Source of the DNA: a bacterium 1xD42-87
GTDB lineage: Bacteria; Bacillota; Clostridia; Lachnospirales; Lachnospiraceae
DNA: 64,000 nucleotides
Direction of reading: 5' to 3'
Assembly: GCA_003611805.1 (NCBI GenBank)
Contig: RAYM01000012.1
Span: 62,001-126,000 of the forward strand
Shown here: positions 17,186 through 25,700 of the stretch, piece after piece
Position numbering within the stretch: the stretch's first letter is position 1
Layout of the letters: every line of letters starts with the position of its first letter
Notes under the pieces: generated by a model
Databases searched by the model: none
Seen by the model: the letters and a program-made list of their open reading frames with translations, nothing else
Told to the model about the DNA's origin: nothing
Program-made: the position numbers and the translations under genes

Positions 17186-19783
17186 TTACTCTGTCTTTTT
17201 ATCGTCTGTTTTCTTATCCGCCGCAGGCTTCCTCCCGGCCGCCTTCTTCCCGGGCTTTGCGCCGGATACCGCTTTCTCTCCCGACACAGGCTTCTTTGCG
17301 TCTGCCTTCGACCTCTTTGTCAGCTCCTGCAGTTTCTGTGCTGCCGCCTCCGCCGCTTTCTCAAGCACTTCCGCCGCCTTCGCGCTCTCTCTCGCTTCCG
17401 CCGCGGCACGCTTCGCCAGTTCCTTCGCCTCCGCTGCGGCACGTTTCGCCTGCTCTCTTGCCTCTGCCGCCGCCTGTGCCGTGCGCTCCGCCTCCTCTTG
17501 GGCGAGACGTCTTTCTTCCGCTTCTTTCGCCAGACGTCTCTCCTCGGCGCGCCTTTGCTCAATCTTTGCCTTCTCTTCCTCCGTGTAAGGCGTATAGGAG
17601 AAAATGCTGATGCTAAGGGGCGCGCTCACCATATCAATCGCATAGGGCTTGCCGTCCCACTCCATTTCCAGCGCCTCACAGACAGCTTTATTTACGATGC
17701 CGCTGCCGCCATACGCCAGATCATCCGTGTTAAGGACCTCCTGATATTTCCCTTCAAAAGGCACGCCCACCCGGAATTCCTGTCTCGCGTCGGCAAAGTT
17801 TGCCACCACCACGAGCATATCCCTGACATCGTCCGTCTTTCTGATATAGGACAGCATACAGGCGTTTGGCGTGATACAGTTGATCCACTCAAAACCTTCC
17901 CATGAAGTGTCCTTCGCATAGAGAGCCGGAGAAGAAACATAAAATTTATTCAAATCCGCCACCAGCTGATTGAGCTTTTTGTGATCCGCATTCTCCAAAA
18001 GCCCCCACTCTACAGCGCGTTTCTCGTTAAACTCGTTATATTCCCCGATATCCTGCCCCATAAACAGAAGCTTCTTGCCGGGATGGGTCATATGATACGC
18101 GTAGGTCAGACGCAGATTCGCAAACTGCTTCTCCCGCTCTCCCGGCATCCTGCCAAGAAGCGTGCCCTTGCCGTGTACCACCTCGTCGTGGGACAGCACC
18201 AGCATAAACTTCTCGCTGTAGGCGTAGATCATGCTGAAAGTCAGATCGTTGTGCCGCCCCGAGCGGAAGAAGGGATCCGTCGTGATATAGCCCAGATAGT
18301 CATTCATAAAGCCCATATTCCATTTCAGGTCAAAGCCCAGACCGTCCTCGTCCAGCGCACCCGTGATCTTCGGCCACGCTGTGGACTCCTCCGCAATCAT
18401 CAGCACCCCAGGATTGCGTTTCTTCATAATGGAGTTTAAGTGCTTTAACAGCTCCACCGCCTCCAGATTTTCGTGGCCGCCGTAGATGTTTGCCACCCAC
18501 TCGCCGTCATTCTTCCCATAATCCAGATAAAGCATGGAAGCAACCGCGTCGATACGGATACCGTCCGCGTGGTATTTCTCCGCCCAGTACAGCGCGTTGG
18601 CAATCAGATAATTGCTCACCTGCGGACGTCCGTAATTGTAGATTAACGTCCCCCAGTGAGGATGAAAGCCCTGCCTCGGATCCTGATGCTCGTAGAGACA
18701 GGTGCCGTCAAATCCCGACAGCCCGTACGTGTCCCTCGGAAAATGCGCGGGCACCCAGTCCAGAATCACGCCGATTCCCGCCCTGTGCATCTCGTCCATA
18801 AAGTACATAAAGTCCTCCGGCGTACCGTAACGGGAGGTCGGCGCATAATAGCCGATCACCTGATACCCCCAGGATTCATCCAGCGGATGCTCCATCACCG
18901 GCATCAGCTCGACATGGGTATACCCCATCTTCTTCACATAGTCGATAATCTTCGGCGCAAGCTCCCTGTAGTTGAAAAACTCCCTGCCGCCTGCCGGCTT
19001 ATCAAAGGAACCGAGATAAAGCTCGTACACGCTCATGGGCTTATCCTCCGCCTGCAGAGCGGCGCGCTCCTTCATCCACTTACTGTCCTTCCACGAAAAG
19101 CCCGTGATATCCCGCACCACGGAGGCGCTCTCCGGGCGCATCTGCGCGCCGAAACCGTAAGGATCCGCCTTCATAAACACCAGACCGCTCTTAGCCTTAA
19201 TCTCAAATTTATAGCAGTCCCCCTCTTTCACATCGGGAATAAATATCTCGAAAATACCGGAATCCCAAAGTCTCCGCATCTGGTGTATCCTGCCGTCCCA
19301 GCCATTGAAATCGCCCACAACGCTGACCCGCATGGCGTTCGGAGCCCACACCGCAAAGGACGTACCCGCGGCCCCGTCCACAACCTGCGGATGCGCGCCC
19401 AGTTTCTCATATATTTCATAGTGGATACCCGCATCAAATTTCTCCGTATCCTGTCTGGTAATCTGCGGCGCAAAATTATAAGCGTCCTTCGTCTTTTTCA
19501 GGCTGCCATTTTGCGCTTCCACCACATACTCGTAGGCAGGAACCGTCTTTCCCGGCAAAAGCAGGGCGAAATATCCCTCCTCGTCAGCTTCCTCCATCCG
19601 ATAACTTTTATCCCCGTCCAAAAGCTGCAGGCGCACGCTCTTCGCTCCCGGCTGAAAGGTCTGCACAAGCACGGAGCTTCCCGTCACATGCGCGCCGAGA
19701 ATCTCATGTGGGTTATCCGACTCTGAGTATACGATCTCCTCTATTTTCGCCCAGTTCATCAGCTTATATGTCCTCTTATTCAT
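17186..19783 (-). CDS. glgB: 1,4-alpha-glucan branching enzyme with a long charged C-terminal tail
   Basis: GlgB makes alpha-1,6 branches in glycogen. The order is an N-terminal CBM48 (two E-set-like parts, to about residue 220), the GH13 barrel and a C-terminal beta domain. Catalytic segments are GIRIDAVASMLYLDYG (nucleophile Asp), MIAEESTAW (acid/base Glu) and LSHDEVVHGKG (transition-state Asp). The family normally ends near residue 730. Here about 131 further residues follow, first a Glu/Ala/Arg-rich helix (repeats of AAEAREQAKR and AAEAKELAKR type), then a Lys/Ala/Pro/Asp tail ending KKTDDKKTE. No other glycogen gene is in the window. The start at 19783 has GGGGGAG upstream. Confidence 0.95.
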   Translation of the reverse strand: MNKRTYKLMNWAKIEEIVYSESDNPHEILGAHVTGSSVLVQTFQPGAKSVRLQLLDGDKSYRMEEADEEGYFALLLPGKTVPAYEYVVEAQNGSLKKTKDAYNFAPQITRQDTEKFDAGIHYEIYEKLGAHPQVVDGAAGTSFAVWAPNAMRVSVVGDFNGWDGRIHQMRRLWDSGIFEIFIPDVKEGDCYKFEIKAKSGLVFMKADPYGFGAQMRPESASVVRDITGFSWKDSKWMKERAALQAEDKPMSVYELYLGSFDKPAGGREFFNYRELAPKIIDYVKKMGYTHVELMPVMEHPLDESWGYQVIGYYAPTSRYGTPEDFMYFMDEMHRAGIGVILDWVPAHFPRDTYGLSGFDGTCLYEHQDPRQGFHPHWGTLIYNYGRPQVSNYLIANALYWAEKYHADGIRIDAVASMLYLDYGKNDGEWVANIYGGHENLEAVELLKHLNSIMKKRNPGVLMIAEESTAWPKITGALDEDGLGFDLKWNMGFMNDYLGYITTDPFFRSGRHNDLTFSMIYAYSEKFMLVLSHDEVVHGKGTLLGRMPGEREKQFANLRLTYAYHMTHPGKKLLFMGQDIGEYNEFNEKRAVEWGLLENADHKKLNQLVADLNKFYVSSPALYAKDTSWEGFEWINCITPNACMLSYIRKTDDVRDMLVVVANFADARQEFRVGVPFEGKYQEVLNTDDLAYGGSGIVNKAVCEALEMEWDGKPYAIDMVSAPLSISIFSYTPYTEEEKAKIEQRRAEERRLAKEAEERRLAQEEAERTAQAAAEAREQAKRAAAEAKELAKRAAAEARESAKAAEVLEKAAEAAAQKLQELTKRSKADAKKPVSGEKAVSGAKPGKKAAGRKPAADKKTDDKKTE

Positions 19784-19817
19784 CTTCGCTCCCCCTGCCT
19801 TTCTGAAATCTCATATA

Positions 19818-21116
19818 TTATTTATCCGGTTTACTCCCCATACCGCCTGCCTGCCCATCCATCGTACCCTCGCCCGGCTCCTCAATTTTATGAATCAAAA
19901 GCCCGCTCCGAAGCTTCGGCTCAAACCAGGTCGATTTCGGCGGCATCAGTTTTCCCGCGTCCGACACGGCAAACAGCTCATGGATATCCGTGGGAAACAT
20001 GGCAAAAGCCGCCAACGCATCCGTATGTACCCTTCTTTCCAGCTCTGCAAGCCCTCTGATTCCGCCCACAAAATCAATCCGCTCATCCACCTTCGGGTCC
20101 GCGATGCCAAACACCGGCTCCAAAAGCGCTTTCTGCAAAACCGCCACATCCAGATCTTCCACCGGGTCCCCTGTATAACACTTGCTATTTATAGTGAGCC
20201 GATACCATTCGTCCCGGTAATACATACCAATCTCGCCTTTTTTCTGCGGTCTATACGGCTCTTTCCCCATCTTTTCAAGCGCAAAGGCTTCTTTCACCCG
20301 CTCCAGAAAGGCGCTCTCCTCAAAACCCGCCCCCGGCTTCACCACGCGGTTATAATCCATAATCATCAGCTGGTCGTCAGGAAAAAGGACCGACAGGAAA
20401 TAATTAAATTCCTCTTTCCCTGTATAATCAGGGAATGCCGCCCTTCTTTTCTTGGAAACCCGCACCGCCGACGCGCACCTGTGATGACCGTCCGCAATGT
20501 AAATGGACTCCACCTGCAAAAAAGCATCTCTGATCCGCCCTACAGCCTCCGCCCCGTCAATCACCCAGAGCCTGTGGGTAATGCCGTCCGCCGCCGTAAA
20601 ATCATAAACCGGCTTCTTAGCCATAGCGCGCACGACCTCCCGCTCAATCTCCTCCCGCCTGCGGTAAGCAAGAAAAATGGGACCTGTCTGGGCGCTGCAC
20701 ACGTCCACATGGCGGATACGATCCGCCTCCTTATCCGCCCGGGTGTTCTCGTGCTTCTTAATCACCTGGCTATCATAGTCATCCACTGAAGCGCAGGCGC
20801 CAATCCCCACCTGGGACCTGCCGTCCATAACCAGCTCATAGACATAGTACGCTTCTTTTTCCTCCTGTATGAAAAGCCCGTCCTCTATCATCTGCGCAAG
20901 CATTTCCCGCGCCTTCTCATATACCTCCGGCGCGTACATGTCATACCCTTCCGGGAACTGCGTCTCCGGTCTGTCTATCTGTAAGAACGTGTAATCGTCC
21001 CCCTTCACCGCCTCCCTTGCCTCTTTTCTATTATAAACGTCGTAGGGCAGCGCGGCTATCCTGTCAGCCAGATCTGCTCTGGGTCTGACCGCCCGAAACG
21101 GAATGATATCTGCCAT
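19818..21116 (-). CDS. DUF1015 family protein, possible L-serine kinase
   Basis: The 432-residue protein is a clear DUF1015 member: it starts MADIIPFRAVRP, then has ALPYDVYNRKEA, KKHENTRADKEADR and the histidine-rich YIADGHHRCASA near residue 220. DUF1015 has a ParB/SerK-like relation, and I recall reports of free-serine kinase activity for members of this family; I cannot verify this here. Its place a short distance downstream of serA and serC fits a role in serine metabolism. The ATG at 21116 follows AGGAG, whereas the longer frame to 21155 has no site. A small plus-strand gene separates it from serA. Confidence 0.85.
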   Translation of the reverse strand: MADIIPFRAVRPRADLADRIAALPYDVYNRKEAREAVKGDDYTFLQIDRPETQFPEGYDMYAPEVYEKAREMLAQMIEDGLFIQEEKEAYYVYELVMDGRSQVGIGACASVDDYDSQVIKKHENTRADKEADRIRHVDVCSAQTGPIFLAYRRREEIEREVVRAMAKKPVYDFTAADGITHRLWVIDGAEAVGRIRDAFLQVESIYIADGHHRCASAVRVSKKRRAAFPDYTGKEEFNYFLSVLFPDDQLMIMDYNRVVKPGAGFEESAFLERVKEAFALEKMGKEPYRPQKKGEIGMYYRDEWYRLTINSKCYTGDPVEDLDVAVLQKALLEPVFGIADPKVDERIDFVGGIRGLAELERRVHTDALAAFAMFPTDIHELFAVSDAGKLMPPKSTWFEPKLRSGLLIHKIEEPGEGTMDGQAGGMGSKPDK

Positions 21117-21284
21117 CTGTCTCTCCTTCTCTATTTTATAAACGTATGAATACATTTTAACAAATAACGCTGGCTACCACAAGGGAATTGTGATATTATT
21201 GATAAGCATGAGCAGTGCCAAATATGGCAGAGACATACCGGCTGCCTGCAGGCGGATCTGCCTGTGACATATTTGATAGGGCGA

Positions 21285-21340
21285 AGCCCGCAAACGAGAA
21301 AAGCCGCAGGCTTTTCGAGTGTGCACTGCGAAGTCAAAGG
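21285..21340. repeat. Hairpin-rich intergenic sequence
   Basis: The 250-bp gap before the small gene at 21367 contains a perfect hairpin (GAAAAGCC-GCA-GGCTTTTC, about 21297-21320) within a stretch that reads gcgaagcccgcaaacgag. It sits between divergent genes, which suggests a small palindromic element or an mRNA leader structure. No riboswitch class is recognised. Confidence 0.35.
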
Positions 21341-21366
21341 AGAGCAGCATATAAAAGGAAAGGAAG

Positions 21367-21657
21367 ATGCACATGACAAACGAAGAACAGAAAATTCTGG
21401 ACCGAATCAACGCCTACGCGGAAGAAGCCCTGGCGGACATCGATCCCCAGAAGACCAGAATTTCATTTCAGTTAGAAGCGTTAAAACCCGTGATGCAGGA
21501 AATCGCTGACGAAACCGGGAAATCCTTGGAAGATATCTTCATCCTCTATATGGATCTCGCCAGCGAGTCCGCCGTGGACGCTGACAAAAAGCTGCAGGCG
21601 ACACTGGAAGATGATGAGAATGCCGGCTTCTCTTCCATCGCAAACCGGCTGAACTGA
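21367..21657 (+). CDS. Small conserved-looking protein of unknown function
   Basis: The frame encodes 96 mostly helical, acidic residues (EEQKILDRINAYAEEALADI, then FQLEALKPVMQEIADETG). There is no signal peptide or membrane segment. GGAAAGGAAG lies directly upstream; the start could be 21367 or the second ATG at 21373. Codon use looks like that of its neighbours and the gene has its own terminator at 21756-21789. I do not recognise the family. It lies on the plus strand between DUF1015 and serA. Confidence 0.7.
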   Translation: MHMTNEEQKILDRINAYAEEALADIDPQKTRISFQLEALKPVMQEIADETGKSLEDIFILYMDLASESAVDADKKLQATLEDDENAGFSSIANRLN

Positions 21658-21731
21658 GCAGCCACCGCGAGGCTCCCGCCGCAGTCACAGCACATATTCA
21701 CGTGCAATCAAGCAGAGAAGATTTATCTTCC

Positions 21732-21789
21732 ATATGCGGACCTGCGCATAAAATGAGGACCTGCCGTAACTTAACCGGCAAGCCCTCTT
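21732..21789. terminator. Terminator with adjacent TATGCGCAG repeat
   Basis: GAGGACCTGCCG and CGGCAAGCCCTC (21756-21789) form a hairpin with one mismatch or GU pair. On the plus strand TTGTTATT follows and on the minus strand ATTTTATG, so it can serve both the small gene and serA. Next to it, CATATGCGGACCTGCGCATA (21732-21751) is a copy of a repeat also found at 32027-32044 and 56474-56494, with the palindrome GAAGATTTATCTTC just before it. Confidence 0.7.
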
Positions 21790-21833
21790 GTTATTCACGC
21801 GGGTTCCGCTTACATTCTACATCTTAACCTGTT

Positions 21834-22997
21834 CTATTTCACCACTCTCACCCGGAACACCCCATCAATAGACTGCAGCTTCTCGATAATCTCTCTGGAA
21901 GCGGGCTGTTCGATATCCAACATCGTGTAAGCCACCTCTCCCCTCGACTTGTTCATCATATCGGAGATATTGATGTTGTTGTCACCGAAGCAGGCGGTAA
22001 ACTTGGTAATCATATTCGCGATATTCTTGTGGAAGATCGCCACACGACCCGCCTGCTCACATACACCCATATCGCACTTCGGATAATTCACGCTGTTGGC
22101 AATGTTGCCGTTTTCCAGATAATCCTTCATCTGCTTCACAGCCATCACAGCACAGTTGTCCTCAGACTCCTCCGTGGACGCGCCAAGGTGCGGAATCACG
22201 ATGCAGCCTTCCTGCCCCGCCGTGGTGGCATTTGGGAAATCGGACACGTATTTTCTCACCTTGCCCGCTTTTATACTCTCCAGAACCGCCTTCTCATCAA
22301 CAAGAAGGTCTCTCGCAAAGTTTAAGAGGATCACGCCGTCCTTCATCTGATCCAGCGCGTCTTTATTAATCATTCCCTTCGTCGCATCCATCAGCGGCAC
22401 ATGGATCGTGATGATGTCACACTCCGCGTATATCTCCTCCACATGCAGCACATGCTTCACGTCACGGCTTAAGTTCCACGCCGCGTCCACGGACACATAC
22501 GGGTCATAGCCGTAAACCTCCATGCCGAGGTGTTTCGCCACGTTTGCCACCCTGACGCCGATGGCGCCCAGACCGATAATACCGAGCTTTTTACCCCCAA
22601 TCTCCGTACCGGCAAAATTCTTCTTCGCCTTCTCCGCGTTCTTGCCTACGTTCTCGTCCGTCTGGTTCTCCTTCACCCACTCGATGCCGCCCACAACATC
22701 GCGGGATGCAAGGAGCATACCCGCAATCACAAGCTCCTTCACGCCGTTTGCGTTGGCGCCGGGGGTGTTGAACACCACGATGCCTTTCTCTGCGCATTTG
22801 TCGAGGGGAATGTTGTTCACGCCAGCGCCCGCGCGCGCAATTGCCAGCAGGTTTTCCGGCAGCTCCATGTCGTGCATTGCCGCACTTCTCACCAGAATGC
22901 CGTCCGCCTCCTCTATGTTCTCCGTCTTTGTGTACCGGTCGCTGAACTTCTCCAGACCCACCTGTGCGATGGGATTTAAGCAATGATATTTAAACAT
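21834..22997 (-). CDS. serA: D-3-phosphoglycerate dehydrogenase
   Basis: SerA oxidises 3-phosphoglycerate, the first step of serine synthesis. The 387-residue protein has the NAD-binding motif GIIGLGAIGVRVANVAKHLG near residue 150, the catalytic Arg in LLNFARDLLV and the active-site His in IPHLGASTEES, and a C-terminal ACT domain (from about residue 315) that commonly mediates serine feedback. GGAAGG lies upstream of the ATG at 22997. It follows serC by 74 bp on the same strand, so serC-serA is an operon. Confidence 0.96.
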   Translation of the reverse strand: MFKYHCLNPIAQVGLEKFSDRYTKTENIEEADGILVRSAAMHDMELPENLLAIARAGAGVNNIPLDKCAEKGIVVFNTPGANANGVKELVIAGMLLASRDVVGGIEWVKENQTDENVGKNAEKAKKNFAGTEIGGKKLGIIGLGAIGVRVANVAKHLGMEVYGYDPYVSVDAAWNLSRDVKHVLHVEEIYAECDIITIHVPLMDATKGMINKDALDQMKDGVILLNFARDLLVDEKAVLESIKAGKVRKYVSDFPNATTAGQEGCIVIPHLGASTEESEDNCAVMAVKQMKDYLENGNIANSVNYPKCDMGVCEQAGRVAIFHKNIANMITKFTACFGDNNINISDMMNKSRGEVAYTMLDIEQPASREIIEKLQSIDGVFRVRVVK

Positions 22998-23071
22998 TTG
23001 TACTGCCTTCCTTTACTCATTCTTTTCGCTAACGCTCATTATATTACGCCTGCTGTTTATAATAATATCCC

Positions 23072-24154
23072 CTAGGCGTTTTCTTTCTCAAATTCTCTCA
23101 TAAACGCAACCAGCTTCTCCACGCCCTCCACAGGCATCGCGTTGTAAATGCTGGCGCGCATTCCGCCCACGGTCCTGTGCCCTTTCAGGTTCACAAAGCC
23201 CGCCGCCGTCGCTTCCTTGATGAACTTCGCGTCCGTCTCCTCATTGCCCGTCACAAAAGGCACATTCATGAGGGAGCGGTCCTCTTTTCTGACCGTGCCC
23301 TTGAAGAGCTTACTCTCGTCGAGGAAATCGTAGAGGATCTTCGCCTTCTTCTCATTTAATTCTTTCATCGCCTCAAGACCACCGTTTTTCAACAGCCACT
23401 TGAAAACCTTGCCGCATATATAAATGCCGTAGCAGGGGGGCGTATTGTACAGGGAGTCATTGTCCGCATGCACCTTAAACTTCATCATGGTAGGTGTACC
23501 GGGAAGCACGTCTTCCGTCAGCAGGTCCTCCCTGATAATGACAACCTGTGTGCCCGCAGGTCCCACATTCTTCTGTACACCCGCATAAACAAGCCCATAC
23601 TTCGTCACATCCATCGGCTCCGACAGGAAGCAGGAAGACACGTCAGAAACGAGAATCTTTCCCTTGGTGTTCGGAAGCTTATGGTATTTGGTTCCGTAGA
23701 TCGTATTGTTCTCACAGATATAGACATAATCCATATCATCTGTTATTGGAAGGTCGGAACAGTCCGGAATATAGGAGAACGTCTCATCCGCGGAAGAAGC
23801 AAGCTCCACTGCCTCACCGTAAATCTTCGCCTCCGCAAAAGCCTTCTTCGCCCACTGTCCCGTCAGGATATAGCCCGCCTTGCGGTTTTTCATCAGGTTC
23901 ATGGGCACCGACGCAAACAAAAGGCTGGCACCGCCCTGTAAAAACAGAACCTTATAGTTATCAGGGATATTTAAGAGTGCACGCAGATCCGCCTCCGCCT
24001 CCTTGATGATCGTGTCATAAACCTTCGACCGATGGCTCATCTCCATGACCGACATTCCTGACCCCTTGTAATCAAGCATCTCCTCCGCAGCCTCTTTTAA
24101 CACCTCTTCCGGTAAAACCGCGGGTCCCGCTGAAAAATTATACACTCTGGACAC
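23072..24154 (-). CDS. serC: Phosphoserine aminotransferase
   Basis: This PLP enzyme converts 3-phosphohydroxypyruvate to phosphoserine. The 360-residue protein starts with a GTG after GGGAGGAGAG and reads SRVYNFSAGPAVLPEEVL, the usual SerC N-terminus. The PLP lysine is expected in the AGVQKNVGPAG segment near residue 195, and HRTVGGMRASIYNAM closes the fold. It is the first gene of the serC-serA unit behind a strong promoter at 24205-24233. No serB is present in the window. Confidence 0.96.
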   Translation of the reverse strand: MSRVYNFSAGPAVLPEEVLKEAAEEMLDYKGSGMSVMEMSHRSKVYDTIIKEAEADLRALLNIPDNYKVLFLQGGASLLFASVPMNLMKNRKAGYILTGQWAKKAFAEAKIYGEAVELASSADETFSYIPDCSDLPITDDMDYVYICENNTIYGTKYHKLPNTKGKILVSDVSSCFLSEPMDVTKYGLVYAGVQKNVGPAGTQVVIIREDLLTEDVLPGTPTMMKFKVHADNDSLYNTPPCYGIYICGKVFKWLLKNGGLEAMKELNEKKAKILYDFLDESKLFKGTVRKEDRSLMNVPFVTGNEETDAKFIKEATAAGFVNLKGHRTVGGMRASIYNAMPVEGVEKLVAFMREFEKENA

Positions 24155-24204
24155 TTTTCTCTCCTCCCGTCATCATTCGTTGCCGTTTACAAAAACCAAA
24201 TTTC

Positions 24205-24233
24205 ATTTTACGCCTTTCACACACTTTAGTCAA
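24205..24233 (-). promoter_or_regulatory. serC promoter
   Basis: On the minus strand TTGACT (24228-24233) and TAAAAT (24205-24210) are separated by exactly 17 bases, about 50 bp upstream of the serC start. Confidence 0.65.
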
Positions 24234-24273
24234 TTACTTTGTTAAACAATTGCAACTTGCCCTGACTGTGCTG

Positions 24274-25677
24274 TTAGTAGAACATGACAACCGGCGTCCC
24301 CACTTCCGCCATGTCGAAGAGCTGCTCCATCGCCGCGCGGGGCGTATTGATGCAGCCGTGGGAACCGTTGGTCTGATAGATCGTGCCGCCGAACTTTCCC
24401 CGCCACGCCGCGTCGTGGATGCCGATGTTTCCCTTAACGGGCATCCAGAAATCCACGTGGGAAGCATAGTTGGCGCCGCGCAGAATACGGTTCTTCTGCT
24501 TCGCATACACAAAATTGACCCCAGAGGGCGTTCCCATCCTGCGGGACGTGTTTCCCGTCACGATCGGCGTATCTATCGTCAAAACGCCGTCCACGTAATA
24601 GTACATCTTCTGCTCTCCCATATCTACCTCGATATAGGTGGAGCCGATGTCCTCACTGCCCTTCTTCCACGCCTCCTGCGTGTAGACCGGCTCGTGTACC
24701 TCTCTTTTCCTCTCGTAAAAGGCTTCCGTCAGATAGGCTTTCTCCGCCTCCTGGTCTATTTTGTTGCCGTAGAGACCGCCCTCCACCGTCACCACATCTC
24801 CTCTGGTGGACAGAAACTGCCTGCTTGCGCCCACGGTATCATATTTTGCCGCAAGCGTCTCCACAAACTCCTCGATCGCGTGCTCCTTCAGCAGAAAATC
24901 ACCCGACTCGTCAAATAAAAAACGACCGTTATCATCAAGTGCTATCCAATCGCAGACAACAGAAGCGTCCACAGGAACTTCTTCCTCTCCCATCCTGTAC
25001 ACAATGCCGCAGTCCTGAAACCGTTCCAGCTTTTCCCAGACGTCCAGTGTTTCCCGCATCTGCGCCGTCAGCTCCAGATCATGGTAGCATCCTTCGTCCA
25101 TCAGGGAGACCTCGCTCTCCGAAGCCTCCACCGCGGCGAGCACGACATCTCTTGCCTGCTCGATAAAGAGAACATCCGTCCGCTCGTTCACTAGTTCATA
25201 CCCCTGTGGCGTGCGGATAATCTCTAACCTCCGCTCCCCGTCCATCCGCTTATCCTGACAGAAAGGGAGCGCCGCAAAACACGCCTCAAGCGCCGCCCGG
25301 TCATAGGACACCACCGGCGCAAGCTCCACCCTCCGTCCGCCCGTCAGGCTGTCAATCCACATCCATGGATTCTGCTGCTTCTGATAAATCTCCAGCGCTT
25401 TCTTAAAATCAAACTGATAGGAAATTTCCTCCGCCGAAATCATGTAACGGCCGCCGTCCTTGTCCTCCACGGCAACACCTTCATACGTGAAATCTTTTAC
25501 CAGTTCGTCATTTACCTCCTGAATGCTCCTGCCGGTACAGTAAACACCGTTAATCCAGGTTCCGTAGGTAAACGCGTTATGATAATACGCGGCAAGTCCC
25601 ACATAAGCTGCCATCAGACTGACTGTAGCAATACCAAATATGACCGCCATATGCTTTAGTAATCTCTTCATATCCAA
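24274..25677 (-). CDS. Membrane-anchored L,D-transpeptidase (YkuD) with peptidoglycan-binding domains
   Basis: The 467-residue protein has one N-terminal membrane segment (residues about 10-32), two regions like the PG_binding_4 domain, and a C-terminal YkuD domain. The catalytic motif is GSHGCINTPRAAM near residue 438, with GIHDAAW before it. Such enzymes form 3-3 cross-links in peptidoglycan or attach proteins, and act outside the membrane. The gene is 23 bp downstream of ilvB on the same strand, so it may be transcribed from the branched-chain amino acid operon, an unusual place. Confidence 0.93.
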   Translation of the reverse strand: MDMKRLLKHMAVIFGIATVSLMAAYVGLAAYYHNAFTYGTWINGVYCTGRSIQEVNDELVKDFTYEGVAVEDKDGGRYMISAEEISYQFDFKKALEIYQKQQNPWMWIDSLTGGRRVELAPVVSYDRAALEACFAALPFCQDKRMDGERRLEIIRTPQGYELVNERTDVLFIEQARDVVLAAVEASESEVSLMDEGCYHDLELTAQMRETLDVWEKLERFQDCGIVYRMGEEEVPVDASVVCDWIALDDNGRFLFDESGDFLLKEHAIEEFVETLAAKYDTVGASRQFLSTRGDVVTVEGGLYGNKIDQEAEKAYLTEAFYERKREVHEPVYTQEAWKKGSEDIGSTYIEVDMGEQKMYYYVDGVLTIDTPIVTGNTSRRMGTPSGVNFVYAKQKNRILRGANYASHVDFWMPVKGNIGIHDAAWRGKFGGTIYQTNGSHGCINTPRAAMEQLFDMAEVGTPVVMFY

Positions 25678-25700
25678 ACCTTCATGATTTCGCTCTCAAA

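Noticed and set aside
17098-17610. Plus-strand frame of 170 codons rich in Pro and Ser
   Set aside because: It is the reverse complement of the Ala/Glu/Lys-rich tail of GlgB; the low-complexity coding strand keeps the opposite frame open. No ribosome binding site.
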